64,000 nucleotides of DNA. Origin: Nipponacmea schrenckii (lineage: Eukaryota; Mollusca; Gastropoda; Lottiidae). The notes under the pieces were generated by a model. That model saw only the letters and a program-made list of their open reading frames with translations. It was not told where the DNA came from and made no database searches. Each line of letters starts with the position of its first letter. Position 1 is the first letter of the stretch. A program made the translations under genes and the position numbers. The stretch covers positions 28,044,338 to 28,108,337 of the forward strand of contig CM060199.1 in the NCBI GenBank assembly GCA_030562195.1, read 5' to 3'. This document shows, piece after piece, positions 22,601 to 37,600 of the stretch.

Positions 22601-25600
22601 TTATACGTAAAGAGTGTTTACATATCTATTGTAGGCAGTAGCTGAAATGGAAGGGGTGGAATCTGGTATATATCCTGATAATGGAGAAAAGAGAGTTAGA
22701 ATCGAAAATCCTACAACTACTATAAGTAAACGTACTTCAAGATACAAACTAAAAACTAATATAGGAGCTATACCATTACTAGATATTAAACCATCAAAAT
22801 CTGATAATAGTAGGTTTAATTTTTTTCCTGATATTCACTCTTTTTATTGCAAGTTGGTGAAAAGTTTGACATTACAATTAGTTAAACTGTAATATGCTTA
22901 TCTTCAGCACAATTGTTCTGTGAAATTTCAAATGATGAAAGACTATAGTATGTTGTGATTGCTTTCTTTATTTTCATACCAATATAACTATGATAGACAA
23001 TTGACAATTGAGATAATAGATCAGCAGTATATGGCATTCCTTTCAGAGATTTTACTTACTTTAGTTCTTGTTTTTCCATAGTGATTATTTTTTGTAGAAA
23101 AACCCTTATAATGCAATTTTTTGTTTTTTTGTAGATAAACCTTTATACGCTGAGATAGCTAAATGGAGAAAGATACTAGCAAGAATGGCCTCGTTTTTAA
23201 AAGCTGTTGATTATTTGTTAATGGAATTATTAAGATTTCTTGTTAAAGATAGTGTTAAGAAATTATTAAATCATTTTATGGTCACGTATCATGCTCCTGA
23301 TGAGGATGAAGAAGAAAAGGTATGTTGGTTATGATCATATTTAAAACCTATATCTCTAGCCTTTGAGCTCTCTTATATAATATCAAGTGAAGGATTCAAG
23401 ACTGCGTTAAACAGATTGTGGTCATTGGTTTTTATCTGTACCATACTTCAGTGCCAATATGTTTGGCTTAGGACTAGCTGGTTAATTAAAGGCAAAACTT
23501 GGGGTGATATTTCTAGATGAAGCACCTACATCACGTCAAATCACAATAGTTGATTTCTTATGTCTCTTAATATCAAAACCTCTATTCCCTTAATTCTGGT
23601 TTTATTTGTAATTTATTTTTGTAGGGTTCAGAGGCAGGAAGTGATTCATCACTGTCTTATAGAAGTAGTACAACACCGAGATTTAGACCCTATCAAAAGT
23701 AAGCACAGTATTGCATTTTGTCTGATAACACAATTAACACACATATAAATACCTAATGCAAGTTAGTGAAGTACCATTTCACATGATACCACATACAACA
23801 TATATGGTGGCAGTCCATACAATATATGCATGTCAGAATGAGTACTCAAGAAGATAAGATTTATCTTATAAAAAGACTATAAAAGAGACATTTCTTTTAC
23901 AGACGATTTAGTCCAGCTATTAATGAAACCATGACAACCAAGGAATCAGAAGAATATGTTATACCAAGATATGATTTTGATCAGATTGAGGAAGAAGAAA
24001 AACCAATTGATCCAGATGAGGTAGTTATTTTTTTCAATATACAGGGTGGAGGTTTGAGTTGTAGACCTTGAATGTGATTTCTGGCTTATGCAGTTATTTG
24101 AACAACTTCATTTATGATATTTTTTTATAATCAAAATAAAGAAAGTAAAAAAAAAATTGGAAGTAAAAGAAGTTTTATTTGAATAATTGCTGTTTTCGTA
24201 CTGCGAAATAAAGAAATTTGAATGGGATTATTGTAGATTTTAGAAGAAATTCGACATCGAAATGTAGTAAAAGAAATTATTAAACCAGCGTTTAAGGTAT
24301 CATTAGTACTGAATCTACCTCAATCTTTGGATACCACTACACCACCTAGTAGAAAGAAAAGAGCTGGCAGTATTCTAAGACAAATATCATTAATAGATGA
24401 AGATGACAATTCAAGACTAAAGAAAACTGTTCAATTTCAAGAAGGGCAATCAGGTCAGTTGATTTTTACTTTCCCACTATGGGAATTGAATCATGTATAT
24501 TTTAAGAAATGAAATGAAATGAATGGAGTTTTACATCCTACTCTTCTGCACCTTATGGAAGACAAGTATATTTTAAGAGAAGAATATGCGTATCGGGTTT
24601 GTTTTAGGTGAAAAGAGTTAAGGTTATAATTCTGGTGAATCAGGGTCTATATAACGTGCAGCTTGTAAGTTTCAGGTAAAGACAGTGAAGGCTATACCGC
24701 TGGTGAATTAGGGTATATTGTATGTATTGTGTATGTTGTGAGGACAGTGAAGGTTATAATTCTGGTGAATCGGGATCTATGTAACATATATTGTGTATGT
24801 TGTAGGTGAGGACAGTGAAGGTTATAATACTGGTGAATCAGGATCTATGTAACATGTATTGCGTATATTGTAGGTGAAGACAGTGAAGGTTATAATTCTG
24901 GTGAATCAGTATCTTTTATGTAACATTTATTGTGTAAATTGGAGGTTAAGACAGTGAAGGTTAGAATTCTGGTGATCAGTATCTGTATAACATTTATTGT
25001 GTATATTGTAGGTGAAGACAGTGAAGGTTATAATTCTGGTGAATCAGTATCTGTATAACATGTATTGTGTATATTGTAGGTGAAGACAGTGAAGGTTATA
25101 ATTCTTGTGAATCAGTATCTGTATAACATGTATTGTGTATATTGTAGGTGAAGACAGTGAAGGTTATAATTCTGGTGAATCAGTATCTGTATAACATGTA
25201 TTGTGTATATTGTAGGTGAAGACAGTGAAGGTTATAATTCTGGTGAATCAGTATCTGTATAACATGTATTGTGTATATTGTAGGTGAAGACAGTGAAGGT
25301 TATAATTCTGGTGAATCAGTATCTGTATAACATGTATTGTGTATATTTTAGGTGAAGACAGTGAAGGTTATAATTCTGGTGAATCAGTATCTGTATAACA
25401 TGTATTGTGTATATTGTAGGTGAAGACAGTGAAGGTTATAATTCTGGTGAATCAGGATCAGATGAGGAAGATGAGGAAGAGAGTGAAGATGAAGATCAGT
25501 CCAGAAATAGATTTGCTTACTCTGAAGCAAGTAAAAGGTACATATTTTCAGATTTTGGAAATTTTAACATTTTTTCATCTCTGTAAATTTAATTTTATCT

Positions 25601-28600
25601 ATAAAGGCCAATAAACATCACCATTCTATATAGTTCTTGACCAATTTCTTTTCCTTTCCTAAAGTTCCATTTTCATATAGTTATTTTGTATTAATGTTTT
25701 ATTTTACAGAAGGTTTTCATTCTTACAAACACAATTATTTAGGTAAAATGAGATCGTGTGTGTTGATGTTTGGGTTTGATGATATTTTGTGTTTGCAAAA
25801 TCTTAATGCTTTGATATTTTGTTTGAAGAATCCTTCTGTTTAATTCTTTTTCTTTAATTTCAATAATCAAAGTGAATAGTTTAAAGATAAGTATACTTTT
25901 CTAAGAGCCACATTGAAGCTTGCCTGGACTTGCCAAATGTCATGAAAATTAAAGACAAGGCATTAGGTGTTATAAGAGATATTCTCTCTTGGAAGCACTG
26001 GCCTAAGTATCAGTGAAAGAAGGTTGTAAATACAGAATATTAACTTTTCAGTGAAAAACAGAATGTTGTAAATAGAAATAAAGCATTTGTAAGTTTATCT
26101 CCATCTGAGGAAGATTTTGACACAACTATTCAAAATATTATAACAGAGTTTGAGGTCACTGTTAGTAAGTATACATTTCTTGTTTGCTGTTATGTGAATG
26201 ATTGAAAGAATTTGACATCACCATGGCAACTAGGCAAAATGGCTGAATAAATGGATATTTTGATTATTAGTATTATTGTTTAAATGTAATATAGCCAATT
26301 TTAATGAAGATACAAAATTCATGAATTTTTTTGTTCTACTAATTATGTTAATGACTAAGCGTGTAATAATTCAGCACGTAACAAAATTCTGGCGTAAAGA
26401 GAAACTGGTAATTTAGGTACATGTATATTTAGAGGAATTTTATGTTGGTGTTTTTTTTTATTATAAAATTACAGCTAAAGTAGTACCAATGAGTCGTGAA
26501 CCAAAATTATTAGTATTTTATTCCCCTCCCAAAGATGATCTCAAATTAAACTATGATATGGAGATTGAAGAAGCTAAGAAGTTAGAAGAACAAACATGGC
26601 CGAATCTGGAGTTGATACTACATGAAGATGAAGAGTATGTCACAATGTTATCTGATATAGGATCATATCTATCTATGGAGATGGAACTCATTAAACAATT
26701 TTCAACTGTGAGTTTAAAATTTCTGTCCTTCGAGATTTAGCATGTTTCGGTTTAAAGTTATTTATTTATGTTAACTTCCAACATTGTCTACCCCCTTAAA
26801 ATGAAAAGTTTAAAAACCAAGATGTTCCATAAAAATTAACAATTAGTGTAATTCAACCCAAATTTGCAAATATATATTCTGCAGCTTTGACAAAGATATC
26901 TCATAATACTTTGAAATGGTCAAATTTTATAAACCATTTGCAAGGATAGCACTTCTTATGAGTAATTTTTCTTCATCCTGTACAGAATTATGATCAATTT
27001 TGTAAAATGGTGGACCAGTCCTATATATTAAATGTTGAAGAATCCATGTCTAGACAACAATGGTCAACGGAAGAGTTCAGCCATGTTCTAGCTACTTACA
27101 CAACCATGGTAAGTGAAAGATTTATATTCCTGATGAGTCAGCAGCAGCAGTTTTAGCCTATTCTCTTATTCATTACGAACTACCAAGGAATCATAAATGA
27201 AATAAAAAGGTGAAGTTTCAAGATGTCAGGCCACTGAAGATTCACTGCCTTTGATTACTGTTTTATTATATTTTATAGATAAAGAGAATGAACAATATGA
27301 CAACAGGACAAAGACTAGCTATGGTGTATTTACTGGGAGATGAATTTAAAGCCTCTAGTTTACCACACCCACAGAAAGTCCTTGATGCTGTACACAAAAT
27401 AATGCCTGTTATCTCACAGAAGAAAAATGAGGCTTTACTTAGTATTATCAAGGTCAGTGAAAAAATCTCTTATTATGGTTGTTTAAGGCAAGGTTAACTT
27501 CCAACTGAGGGCTGAGTCATTTGCATTAATGCAGAATAATGATTTATTTGTGGTTTCTGGCTGAAATTTGAACAAAATCTCTCAATTTGTTTACCATGAT
27601 TTAGCAACTAATGTCATGTAAAGATTCCAAGACCCCACCAACTGCTTTACAGTCTATCCCCTTTCTTTACATTCTGTTCTTTGGAGGAATACTTTCAGAT
27701 TATCTGTATATACCAGTATCTTTTGCTTTTTATTTGAGCAGTGTATTATTCAGGATGGATTTGAATTTGTATTTTTCTACCTATTTCAGGGAGCATTAAA
27801 GAAACTAGATAGAGAACAGATCTCAGTAGAAGAATTTGTAGATCATCTCTCCTTTTTAGGCAGAATGTCATCAGAATTACCAGTCTTAGAAAAAGAATTT
27901 ACTATTGTCAATAAATTATTTACTATCATGAGAGACTATAACGTTACAATAGAACCAGAAGTTTTAGCTTTATATCAAACATTAGGGCCAAGTTTTCAAC
28001 ATTTAAAGGTTTGTTTTTTGTGTGCATTTAAACTTTAGCACTTTAATTTGTCCTTAAAAAAGCAAAATTTTGTTAGCGTTGTGCAATGAACTTCGTAAAT
28101 TATAGCTCTTGTACAGCCTCACAAGAAGAAATAAGAAATTAAATGACCTCCATGTACTTGGTAGATTGCCGAAATTAACTTTAATTATCAAACATTTTTC
28201 CACTGCTTTCCTTTAAATTTGTCTTGATATATTTAACCAAAGATCCAAAGGGATTTTCTGTTCTGCTAATTTCAGATAATCTACAGTTTAAAGTATACAG
28301 AACCCAAATTTATATATATTTTGTTAGTTAGACCAAACTTAAAACATATACCTCTTGTGCCTGTGCTTTCATAACTTTGTCACTAACGTACAAAGTAACA
28401 ACCTTTACTCCCTAAATAAGACCCCAAGAAATGGCTTTCAAAAAATATATTAAATGTTCTTTTTCAGTCCACCATATTGTACTGTGAAGCTAAAAAAGAT
28501 GAAAACATTCGTAAATTCAGTACTGATTTGGATTCGTTAATTTACGATATTTTGGCTAAATTGATGGATTTGAAAAATCGAGTTCGTGATCCAAGTTTAT

Positions 28601-31600
28601 TGAGTGTTGATTCAATGGCTGTGTCTGCTCTAGAAAATATCCGTTATTTACATGATGAAGTACAGTCGTTATCAAATAAAGCCAGGAGTTATGCTAATTA
28701 TCAAGAAAGATTTGGTAGTTCCTTGTCAAGTTCTAAAAAGAACTTCTTTGGAGAGTAAGTTCTTTTGAATATATTGAATTTTCTTTATTGAAATCTTAAA
28801 AGTGACATAGAGCTCTTTCAGCTAATCTAATATCATGATTGTCAAAAGTTTTTTCTCTTGCAAAGTCTACTATTTTTATAAGCATTTCATTGTGTTTGTA
28901 GAGAATATTTGTTAATGGATAAGAAATCGGATCAAAGTGCCCATGAAATACAAACAGATTTATCAGATATTGAAAGAGATTTAACATTACGAAGATTACT
29001 GTGGCAATCTTTAGAGGAATGGACTAAACTACTTGAAGAATGGACAGCCTCATCATTTGATTCTGTTAATGTAGAATTTTTACAGAAAAATGTGAATAAA
29101 TTTACTCAAACTGTTTACATGCTAGAAAAAGGTAATTGTGATCTTAATTAAGTTTGTCATTTCATATATACTTTTCATTTAAGGTTCAGATTTTTTAATC
29201 TGTTAGCTGAAAAGATATTTTGAAAGTATCTATCTATTATAATTGTTTAATAATTATCTTATTATCTCATTGAAAGATGATCTGATATTTACATTATCTC
29301 TGCTACCCGTATCACTTTTTAATAGGAACAAATATTTAAGATTTGTCTAAAATCAAATCAAAACTTTTAAATTAAAATGTTTAGTGAATCATCTGTTGTA
29401 TTGCATACTTAACCTGGATTTTCTTTCTGAAAGGTGATACAGATGTCTGATTGACCTCAGTCAGCTAGAAAACTATGATTATTTCCCTTGTTTAGTTTTT
29501 GTAGAGTGAATAAACATATTTGATCTATAAAGAGTCTTAAATGTACATTTATACCATTTGTAGGTCTACCACACAATGATATCTTACCCAAACTAAAAGA
29601 AAAAGTGATGCATTTTAAACAAGGAATGCCTGTAATAACTAGTTTGAGAAATCCATCATTACGTGCTAGACACTGGGAAACTATAGAGAAAATAATAGGA
29701 AAAGTTATTATTAGAGATAAATCTTTCACTCTTGGTAATCTTATGGAGATGAATGTAAGTTCCTTTGTTTTCTGCAAATTTGTTTATCCCAGATATAATG
29801 AAGTAAATATGAAATAATACCAACTGAAATAGGCACCATTATAGCTTGCTCCTATACTAATTTCCATTTTAATTTGCATTTCAGGTTGAGAAATATATAT
29901 CTGATCCATCTGTTATGTCTATTGATTCATGTAATTCAGTTAAATATCAGCCATCATGGGAGCAACCCATGGGTCATTATTACTGAATATGCTCATGTGA
30001 CATTTTTGATTGCTATTTAATTGCCTCACATCTATTGGAGTTTAAAATTATATGAAGCGTCAGAAAAGTGTGTGGTTTTAAAACAGAGCACAATTGAAAT
30101 TCTCTTAAAAAGTTTTTCAGTGTTTTAGAGCCAAGTATTATGTGGTGTCTAAGGCAAATGTGAACACATGGAAATCAAAATTTCACCAAATTGATTCTAG
30201 TTTTCTGTTTCATTTACCAGCCTTGCCTTCTGTTTATTCATCTTTCTCATCTGCAAACAATCGGTCACACCTTTCTAAATCATTAATAGATTGTATTGAT
30301 ATTTTCAGATATTTAAGCACAAAGATAGAATTCAGGATATATCCACCACTGCCAGTAATGAAGCTACATTAGAGATTATGTTACAGAAGGTTTGTATAGC
30401 TATTTATAAGACTTTACAAAATCCACTTTCTTCAACAGAAGAACATATAACCCTTCCAAACAAGAGGTTGTGGCTATTGATGAGTGAGGCTTTGTAAGAC
30501 TTTTCTACAATTCATTGAAAATCCTGGAAAAGTTTCCCTCATTGTTGAACTGATTCTGATAAATAGACTGTTGAAATGTAACCAGACGTCAGATTTGAAG
30601 TCTCAGAAGTGACATAGATAAATTGCACTCTTTCAGCTTGTAATTTATTCATATGAAAAATTCGATGACTAATAGCTAATTATATGTTGCTAACCTTTCA
30701 GATTGTTGATTTATGGCAGAGTACAGATTTCCGTCTGGTAGCTCATGTAGGTAGAGATACTCTGATTATAGCTGGTGCTGATGATATAATGGCTCAACTA
30801 GAAGAGAGTCAAGTAACAGTGGGAACTATTAGAGGTTCTAGATATGTTGGTCCTATTAAAGTAAGTTTAGAACTTGGCTTTATCCAGATCAAGAACTAAT
30901 TTGCGCACTTCAGTTGATGTGACTTTGCAATAGCGTCTGACCAGGAAGCCACTTTCATTTTTATAAGCCCACATTATAATGTGGTCCGTCCGTCCAGTCC
31001 GTCCGTCCGTCCACAATTGCTTGTGAAGGCAATAGAGGTTACAGTTTTTGTCGGATTTGAATGAAACTTGCTGTAATCATTTATATTGATGAGATCTCAG
31101 ACAAGTTTGAAATTGGCAATTTTTCGATGAATGGTTTTTGAGTTATTGCACTTGACTTAGTAAAAACGCGTCAAACTTGGCTTGTGAATGCGATAGAGAC
31201 TACAGTTTTCATCGGATTTAAATGAAACTTTCTGTGATCATTAATATTGATGAGATCTTGGACAAGTTCGAAATTGGTGATTTTTCGATGAACGGTTTTT
31301 GAGTTATTGCACTTGACTTAGCCAAAACGCGTCAAAATTGGCTTGTGAACGCGATAGACACAACAGTTTTCATCAGATTTAAATGAAACTTTCTGTGATC
31401 ATTATTATTGATGAGATCTCGGACAAGTTCCAAATTGGCAATTTTTCGATGAACGGTTTTTGAGTTATTGCACTTGACTTAGCCAAAACGCGTCAAAATT
31501 GGCTTGTGAACGCGATAGACACTACAGTTTTCATCGGATTTAAATGAAACTTTCTGTGATCATTATTATTGATGAGATCTCGGACAAGTTCGAAATTGGC

Positions 31601-34600
31601 GATTTTTCGATGAACGGTTTTTGAGTTATTGCACTTGCTTGTGAACGCAATAGAGACTACAGTTTTCATCAGATTTGAATGAAACTTGCTGTGATCATTT
31701 ATATTGATGAGATCTTGGACAAGTTCGAAATTGGCGATTTTTCGATGAATGGTTTTTGAGTTATTGCACTTGACTTAGCAAAAACGCGTCAAAATTGACT
31801 TGGACAAGTTTGATCATGACGATTTTTGGGTGAACGTTTTTTGAGTTATTGGCCTTGACTGAGTCAAATTGCGTCGAAATAGACTTGTGAACACGATAGA
31901 GACAACAGTTTTCATCTGATTAGAATGAAATTTGGTGTGATCATTGAAGGGTTGATGTCATCTTGGTCAAGTTCGAAATTGACATTTCGATATACTGTTG
32001 AGTTATTGCACTTGACTTAGTCAAAACGTGGCTTGTGATTGCGATAGACAATACAGTTTTCATCTGATTTTAATGAAATTTGGTGTGAACATTTATATTG
32101 ACGAGAACTTGGATTAGACCTAAATAATCTTAGAGTTTTTGCCTGTGTTAAAACAGAAAATATATTTTAAAGTGGGCGTATCTTGCTAGGCAACCACTTG
32201 TTACTTTTGTCATGTCTTACTTCAATGGATGCAAACCCAATTGTACTGGGATAACACTCCCAACAATCTTTAGCTGACTGTGGCCAAAAGCACTTGCCAT
32301 AGATCCCAATATGAGTTAAGGGCTATTTACAGGTGAGTGAAAGCTGTGGAACGACTTAGTCAAGCTCACCAACATCGAACATTGACTGACATCAGAACCA
32401 TGACATGCTTGAATCCTGATCCCAAAGGCCTTACTCACTAAACCATAGGATATTAAAAAAACTAAAATGAAAATAAGTATGATATTTGTAATTCAGGTTC
32501 AGGTAGAAGAGTGGGAGAGAAAATTACAAGTGTTTTCTAGGACGTTAGATGAATGGTTAAATTGTCAAAGAAATTGGTTATATCTAGAACAAATCTTTAG
32601 TACTCCCGATATCCAAAGGTAATTCTTAAAACATTCTTAAAACATGGATATTTTGTTATTGGTGCCTAGAATTCTGGTAATGTGACAATTAGTGCTGACA
32701 TAAATCTTACTCTTGAAGATATTGTCAACTAAATGTTTTCTTGAGGCAGATGAAAAAAAAAAGAAGATTTCACCCAACTGATATGCTGTGGCCACCAACT
32801 GATATATTGTTGCCACCAACTGATATATTGTTGCCACCAAACTGATATATTGTGGCCACAAACTGATATATTGTGGCCATTGTTTTTAATTTAAGTATAT
32901 TCAAAATGGTAGCTTAATATGTTCAAAAAAATACAATAATTGAATCTTGATGATTTCTTTTTAGACAACTACCAAATGAGTTCAAATTATTTTCTGGTGT
33001 TGATAAAGCATGGAAAGATATCATGAGAAGAGTTGAAGATAGACCTAATGCCTTAAAGGCAGCTATAGCTCCTGGTACCTTAGAAACATTGTCATCTTGT
33101 AATGCTAATTTAGAGAAAATACACAGATGCCTTGAGGTAGGGTTAGAAAAAAATTGGTTCTTGAAAGAGAAGATGCTTGGAAAGCCTTTGAATTTTTATA
33201 TTGAAATGTTCCCTGAATGTTCCTTAAGGTATTTAAAGAATTAAACAGAAATTTTTATATTTTCAGGATTATTTGGAAACCAAGCGTCTAGTGTTCCCCA
33301 GGTTTTACTTTCTCAGCAATGATGAGTTATTAGATATACTGGCTCAATCTAAAGATCCACAAGCTGTTCAGGTAGGCTGAAATATCTTATCTCATTCAGT
33401 TTAGAATAAAAAAGGGCCGATATACTGAAGTAGAGTTGCTGGAAGAAGCATCCAGAAACTCCCTTATATGTATTCAAGGTATTAGGTAATGTTAATGATA
33501 TTAAACTGGGAGTTGTGTTACATTCCATTATACAAAACAATCCAAATATTAACATGACTGCAAAAAGGTACTATACATATTATCTTTTAAATAGTTTCCA
33601 TTTGTATATGAAATCCTAGGACAGGTGACTGTTTATTTTTACCAAAATAATATTGCACCCTGTCAAAACCAATCCTCATATCCCTTCAAACTTTATACCT
33701 TTCTCATTCCTAATGTTTGTTTAGGTTAACTTAGATTTAGGATAGTATAATGATCTTTTAGAATAAGCCACTCAGAATCCAAGCCATTTAATGTGTTAAA
33801 TGTTAAACTTTATGTCTCAGAATACTGCAGCATAGCTACAAAGTACTCTTTCAAACAGACTAATTTCAAATAGTTCAGTCCTTATTTACTTTCTGAGAAG
33901 AGTATATAGACCTATACTGATTAAAAAAAAATTAAGGCCATCTTCTATTAGTATTTGTCAATAGAAGTAGCATAGATTGTGTGCTGTTTACATGATCTAC
34001 TGAAAGTACATTTGTGGTTGTCAGATGTCATACTTTATACTTTGTTTAAATGAATTAATTGATATTTTCTATTGCAGCCCCATCTTGGTAAATGTTTTGG
34101 TAATATTAAACAGTTAGATATCAGACATGTACCAAGACAACCACCCACCATTAAAACTATTATATCTAATGAACAGGAGGTTATTAGTATGCCGAGGTAT
34201 GGAGCAAAATCAACCTTATACTTTAGTGTCCCTCTTCATTTCCATAGAATTTATAATCATTAAACCAAAACCAACATTTAGGTTTGGATAGAGAAAGGCC
34301 ATTTAAAATGTCATTGTTTTGGAACTTGCTTAAGGTTGTCCTGCATGGATTTGATCAATATTAATGTCGTGTATCTTGAAGTTTGTCTTTACTGTATGTT
34401 TCAATATAGTATGACATAATGTATTGTAGAAATATTCGAGCTAGAGGTCCTGTTGAACAATGGTTAGGTACAGTAGAATCTGGAATGTTTGAAACAGTCA
34501 AAAAGTAAGTTTTTTTATTTTCGTTACTGTATTCCTTTCAACTATTCAATAATATGGTTTGATAACAATTTTATCATGTGCAATCTTTTTTCAGGCATTT

Positions 34601-37600
34601 AAAACTAGGTTTATCTGATTGGCTAGGTTGTGATATACAAGACTGGGTAGTTAAACATCCGGGACAAGTTGTTCTTACTGTAGTAAGTATAGCTATTTAG
34701 ATATATTAAAATATATTTTATGCTAAGTTTATCTGAATGGCTAGGTTGTAATAAACAAGACACAACCAGAACAAGTTGTTCCTGCAGTAGTAAGTATAGC
34801 TATTTTTTAAATACTAAAAGCTAGGTTTATCAGATTGGTTAGATTAGACAGATATCTAACTTTCGTTCTTTCCTTTCCAGACACAGATCATGTTTAATAA
34901 AGAAGTATCGAAATGTTTTGATCAAGGGAATCCTCATCAAGAATTGATCAAAGTGAAAGACAATATGGTGGAATCCTTGAATCAGTTTGCTGGATTGGTA
35001 TCTTCTAATATCTTGTCATATCAGAGAATGAGTATAGAAGCATTATTGACCATTACTGTACACAATAGAGATATAGTCAATGAAATGATTTCTTATAATG
35101 TTAGGAAGAAAGAAGACTTTGAATGGAAAAGGTAAGTATTGAAGTTGTCATGTTATGACTTTTGTTCGACAAAGGATTTTTTACCTGTATGATTACATAG
35201 TCAAAGAGAAAATGGCATGACATTGGATTGAAACTGTCAATGCCACAGTTGCACATTGGTTACATGCAGGGGAGAATCTGGATTAAGATCGACAGGGCTA
35301 GGGATATTTCAGGGCTTTTTATGGTGTCCGAAATGTCAACTTCAAATGATTTTACCCTCTGCCCAAAAAAACATACATTGAGGAATTGTATAACTATTAG
35401 AGCGGTTTGCAAAAAGCTCACATGATATCCACCTTTGCGTCCATGTATTTGGTCTTGTGATGATGGACACATTGTTTTTTTTTGCAGGCAATTGCGTTAC
35501 GAATGGGATGAACAGACTAATAATTGTTTGGTTCTACAATCTAATGCATCATTTCAATATGGGTACGAGTATTTGGGATGTTCACCAAGATTAGTCATCA
35601 CACCATTAACAGATAGATGTTACCTAACATTAACTGGTGCTTTGCATCTTCATCTTGGTGGTTCACCAGCTGGGCCTGCTGGTACTGGTAAAACAGAAAC
35701 AGTTAAAGACCTGGCAAAGGTGAATAATTTATATTGTTTTATGAGTAGGGCATATTTTTGACTGTGTTAAATTGACATATCCAGTATTTATAGATTGCTA
35801 AAAGCAGTATCAAATTATCTGCAAGGGTTTAAACTCACCAATGTCTTTTTTTAGGCTATGGGGAAACAGTGTGTTGTATTTAATTGTTCTGAAGGTTTAG
35901 ATTATAAGGTAAAATATTTAGTTATATAATAGATATGTCTTTTTGAACATGTCTGATCTAAGAGATAAAGGTTCCTATTTTTGAATGGGTTGCTATATTT
36001 CCTTTTGTTTGGAATGAACTATATAAAATGTCTACATACAGAACACATTTAAGACCTTCAGATAGTAAGAAGATAATGCATGTGAGTTGTCATCACCTTC
36101 CTGGCAGAAGTCCTTATATGACATTGTTTGTTTTCTTATCTGAAAGGTACTGAACAGTGTAGCATTAGATTTTGATTCTAGTTTTACTCATAGTTCCATC
36201 TAACATAAAACCTAACATAATATTTCAGATGCTAGGAAAGTTTTTCTCTGGTTTGGCTCAATCTGGTAGTTGGTGTTGTTTTGATGAATTTAATCGTATA
36301 GATGTAGAAGTCCTGTCAGTGGTTGCTCAACAGATACATACAATTAAAGCTGCTAAGGACACACAATCCTTACGCTTTATGTTTGAAAGTCGTGACATCA
36401 AACTTAACATGAGTTGTGGATACTTCATTACTATGAATCCTACGTAAGTTTTTACACATCATTTATATGCTTAATGTTTGTTTGTATTTTATGTTGAAAC
36501 ATTGTATTTAAGAGGTCTGGTTTATTATTGTTTTGGTGTTAACTTTGATCATTTATAGTAGACTGTGATTTTACTAACAATGTAAGACATATCATTCTAA
36601 AATCCCACATCTTTTTCTGACAAAAACCATTTTTATTGTAGATATGCTGGTCGAGTTGATCTACCAGATAATTTGAAGTCATTATTCCGTCCTGTTGCTA
36701 TGATGGTACCAGATTATGCCTTGATTGCGGAGATCATTCTCTTCTCTGAAGGTTTCCGTGATGCTAAATCGTTATCCCAGAAAATAGTCAATCTATATCA
36801 GTTGGCCAGCAAACAGCTCTCTCAACAAGATCATTATGATTTTGGCATGAGAGCTATCAAATCAGTTTTAATAATGGCTGGTCATGGCAGACGTCATGCT
36901 CAACAGAGGTAAGATAATATTGATAGACAGGTAGAGTATTGCAGATATACAAGGTTGAGGTTGTTTACCCATTTTGATGGAGACAATGTTATCTACTGTT
37001 TCTTTTAATTTCAGACCTGATGGTACAGTAAAACCATTAAAAGATGAAGAAGAATCTCATATAATGATTCATTCATTACGTGATGCTAATTTACCCAAGT
37101 TTTTAGCAGAAGATGTTCCACTATTTGAGAGTATTTTAGCAGATTTATTTCCTGGAATTGTACCGCCTTCTCCTGATCAGGGTGTTTTGGAGGTAAACGT
37201 GTATATCATATCTTGAGAATATATATCTGCATTGTTGGCCATTGGCAGTGTCAGAGCATTATGATACTAGAAACTTCAAATGTAAATTAGCGTTGACTGT
37301 TCATATCAAAATTCATTTGTAAGTTGTGTTGCGACTATTGGCCAATGTTTCTGTAGTAGAGTATTTTCAATGACACTTCATCCCACTTCTGATGTCCTAT
37401 GAACAACTGAATACTTTGATGCATGACTTTGTTTAACTGATTTCAAATATTATTTGTCTCTTTTCAGAGGGCTGTATCGATGGCTATAAGAGATCAAAAT
37501 CTCCAGCACTGGCCCAGTCAAATGGAGAGAGTGAAGCAGTTACATAGTCAAATCCTGGTACGTCATGGTGTAATGTTAGTTGGCCCTACCGGTGGAGGTA

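Noticed and set aside
24607..25419. CRISPR-like repeat array
   Set aside because: Units are contiguous tandem repeats without spacers and lie in an animal intron.
29886..29940. Possible extra dynein exon after exon 23
   Set aside because: There is an acceptor and a short open frame, but no convincing donor. Direct joining of exon 23 to 30309 gives the expected linker sequence.
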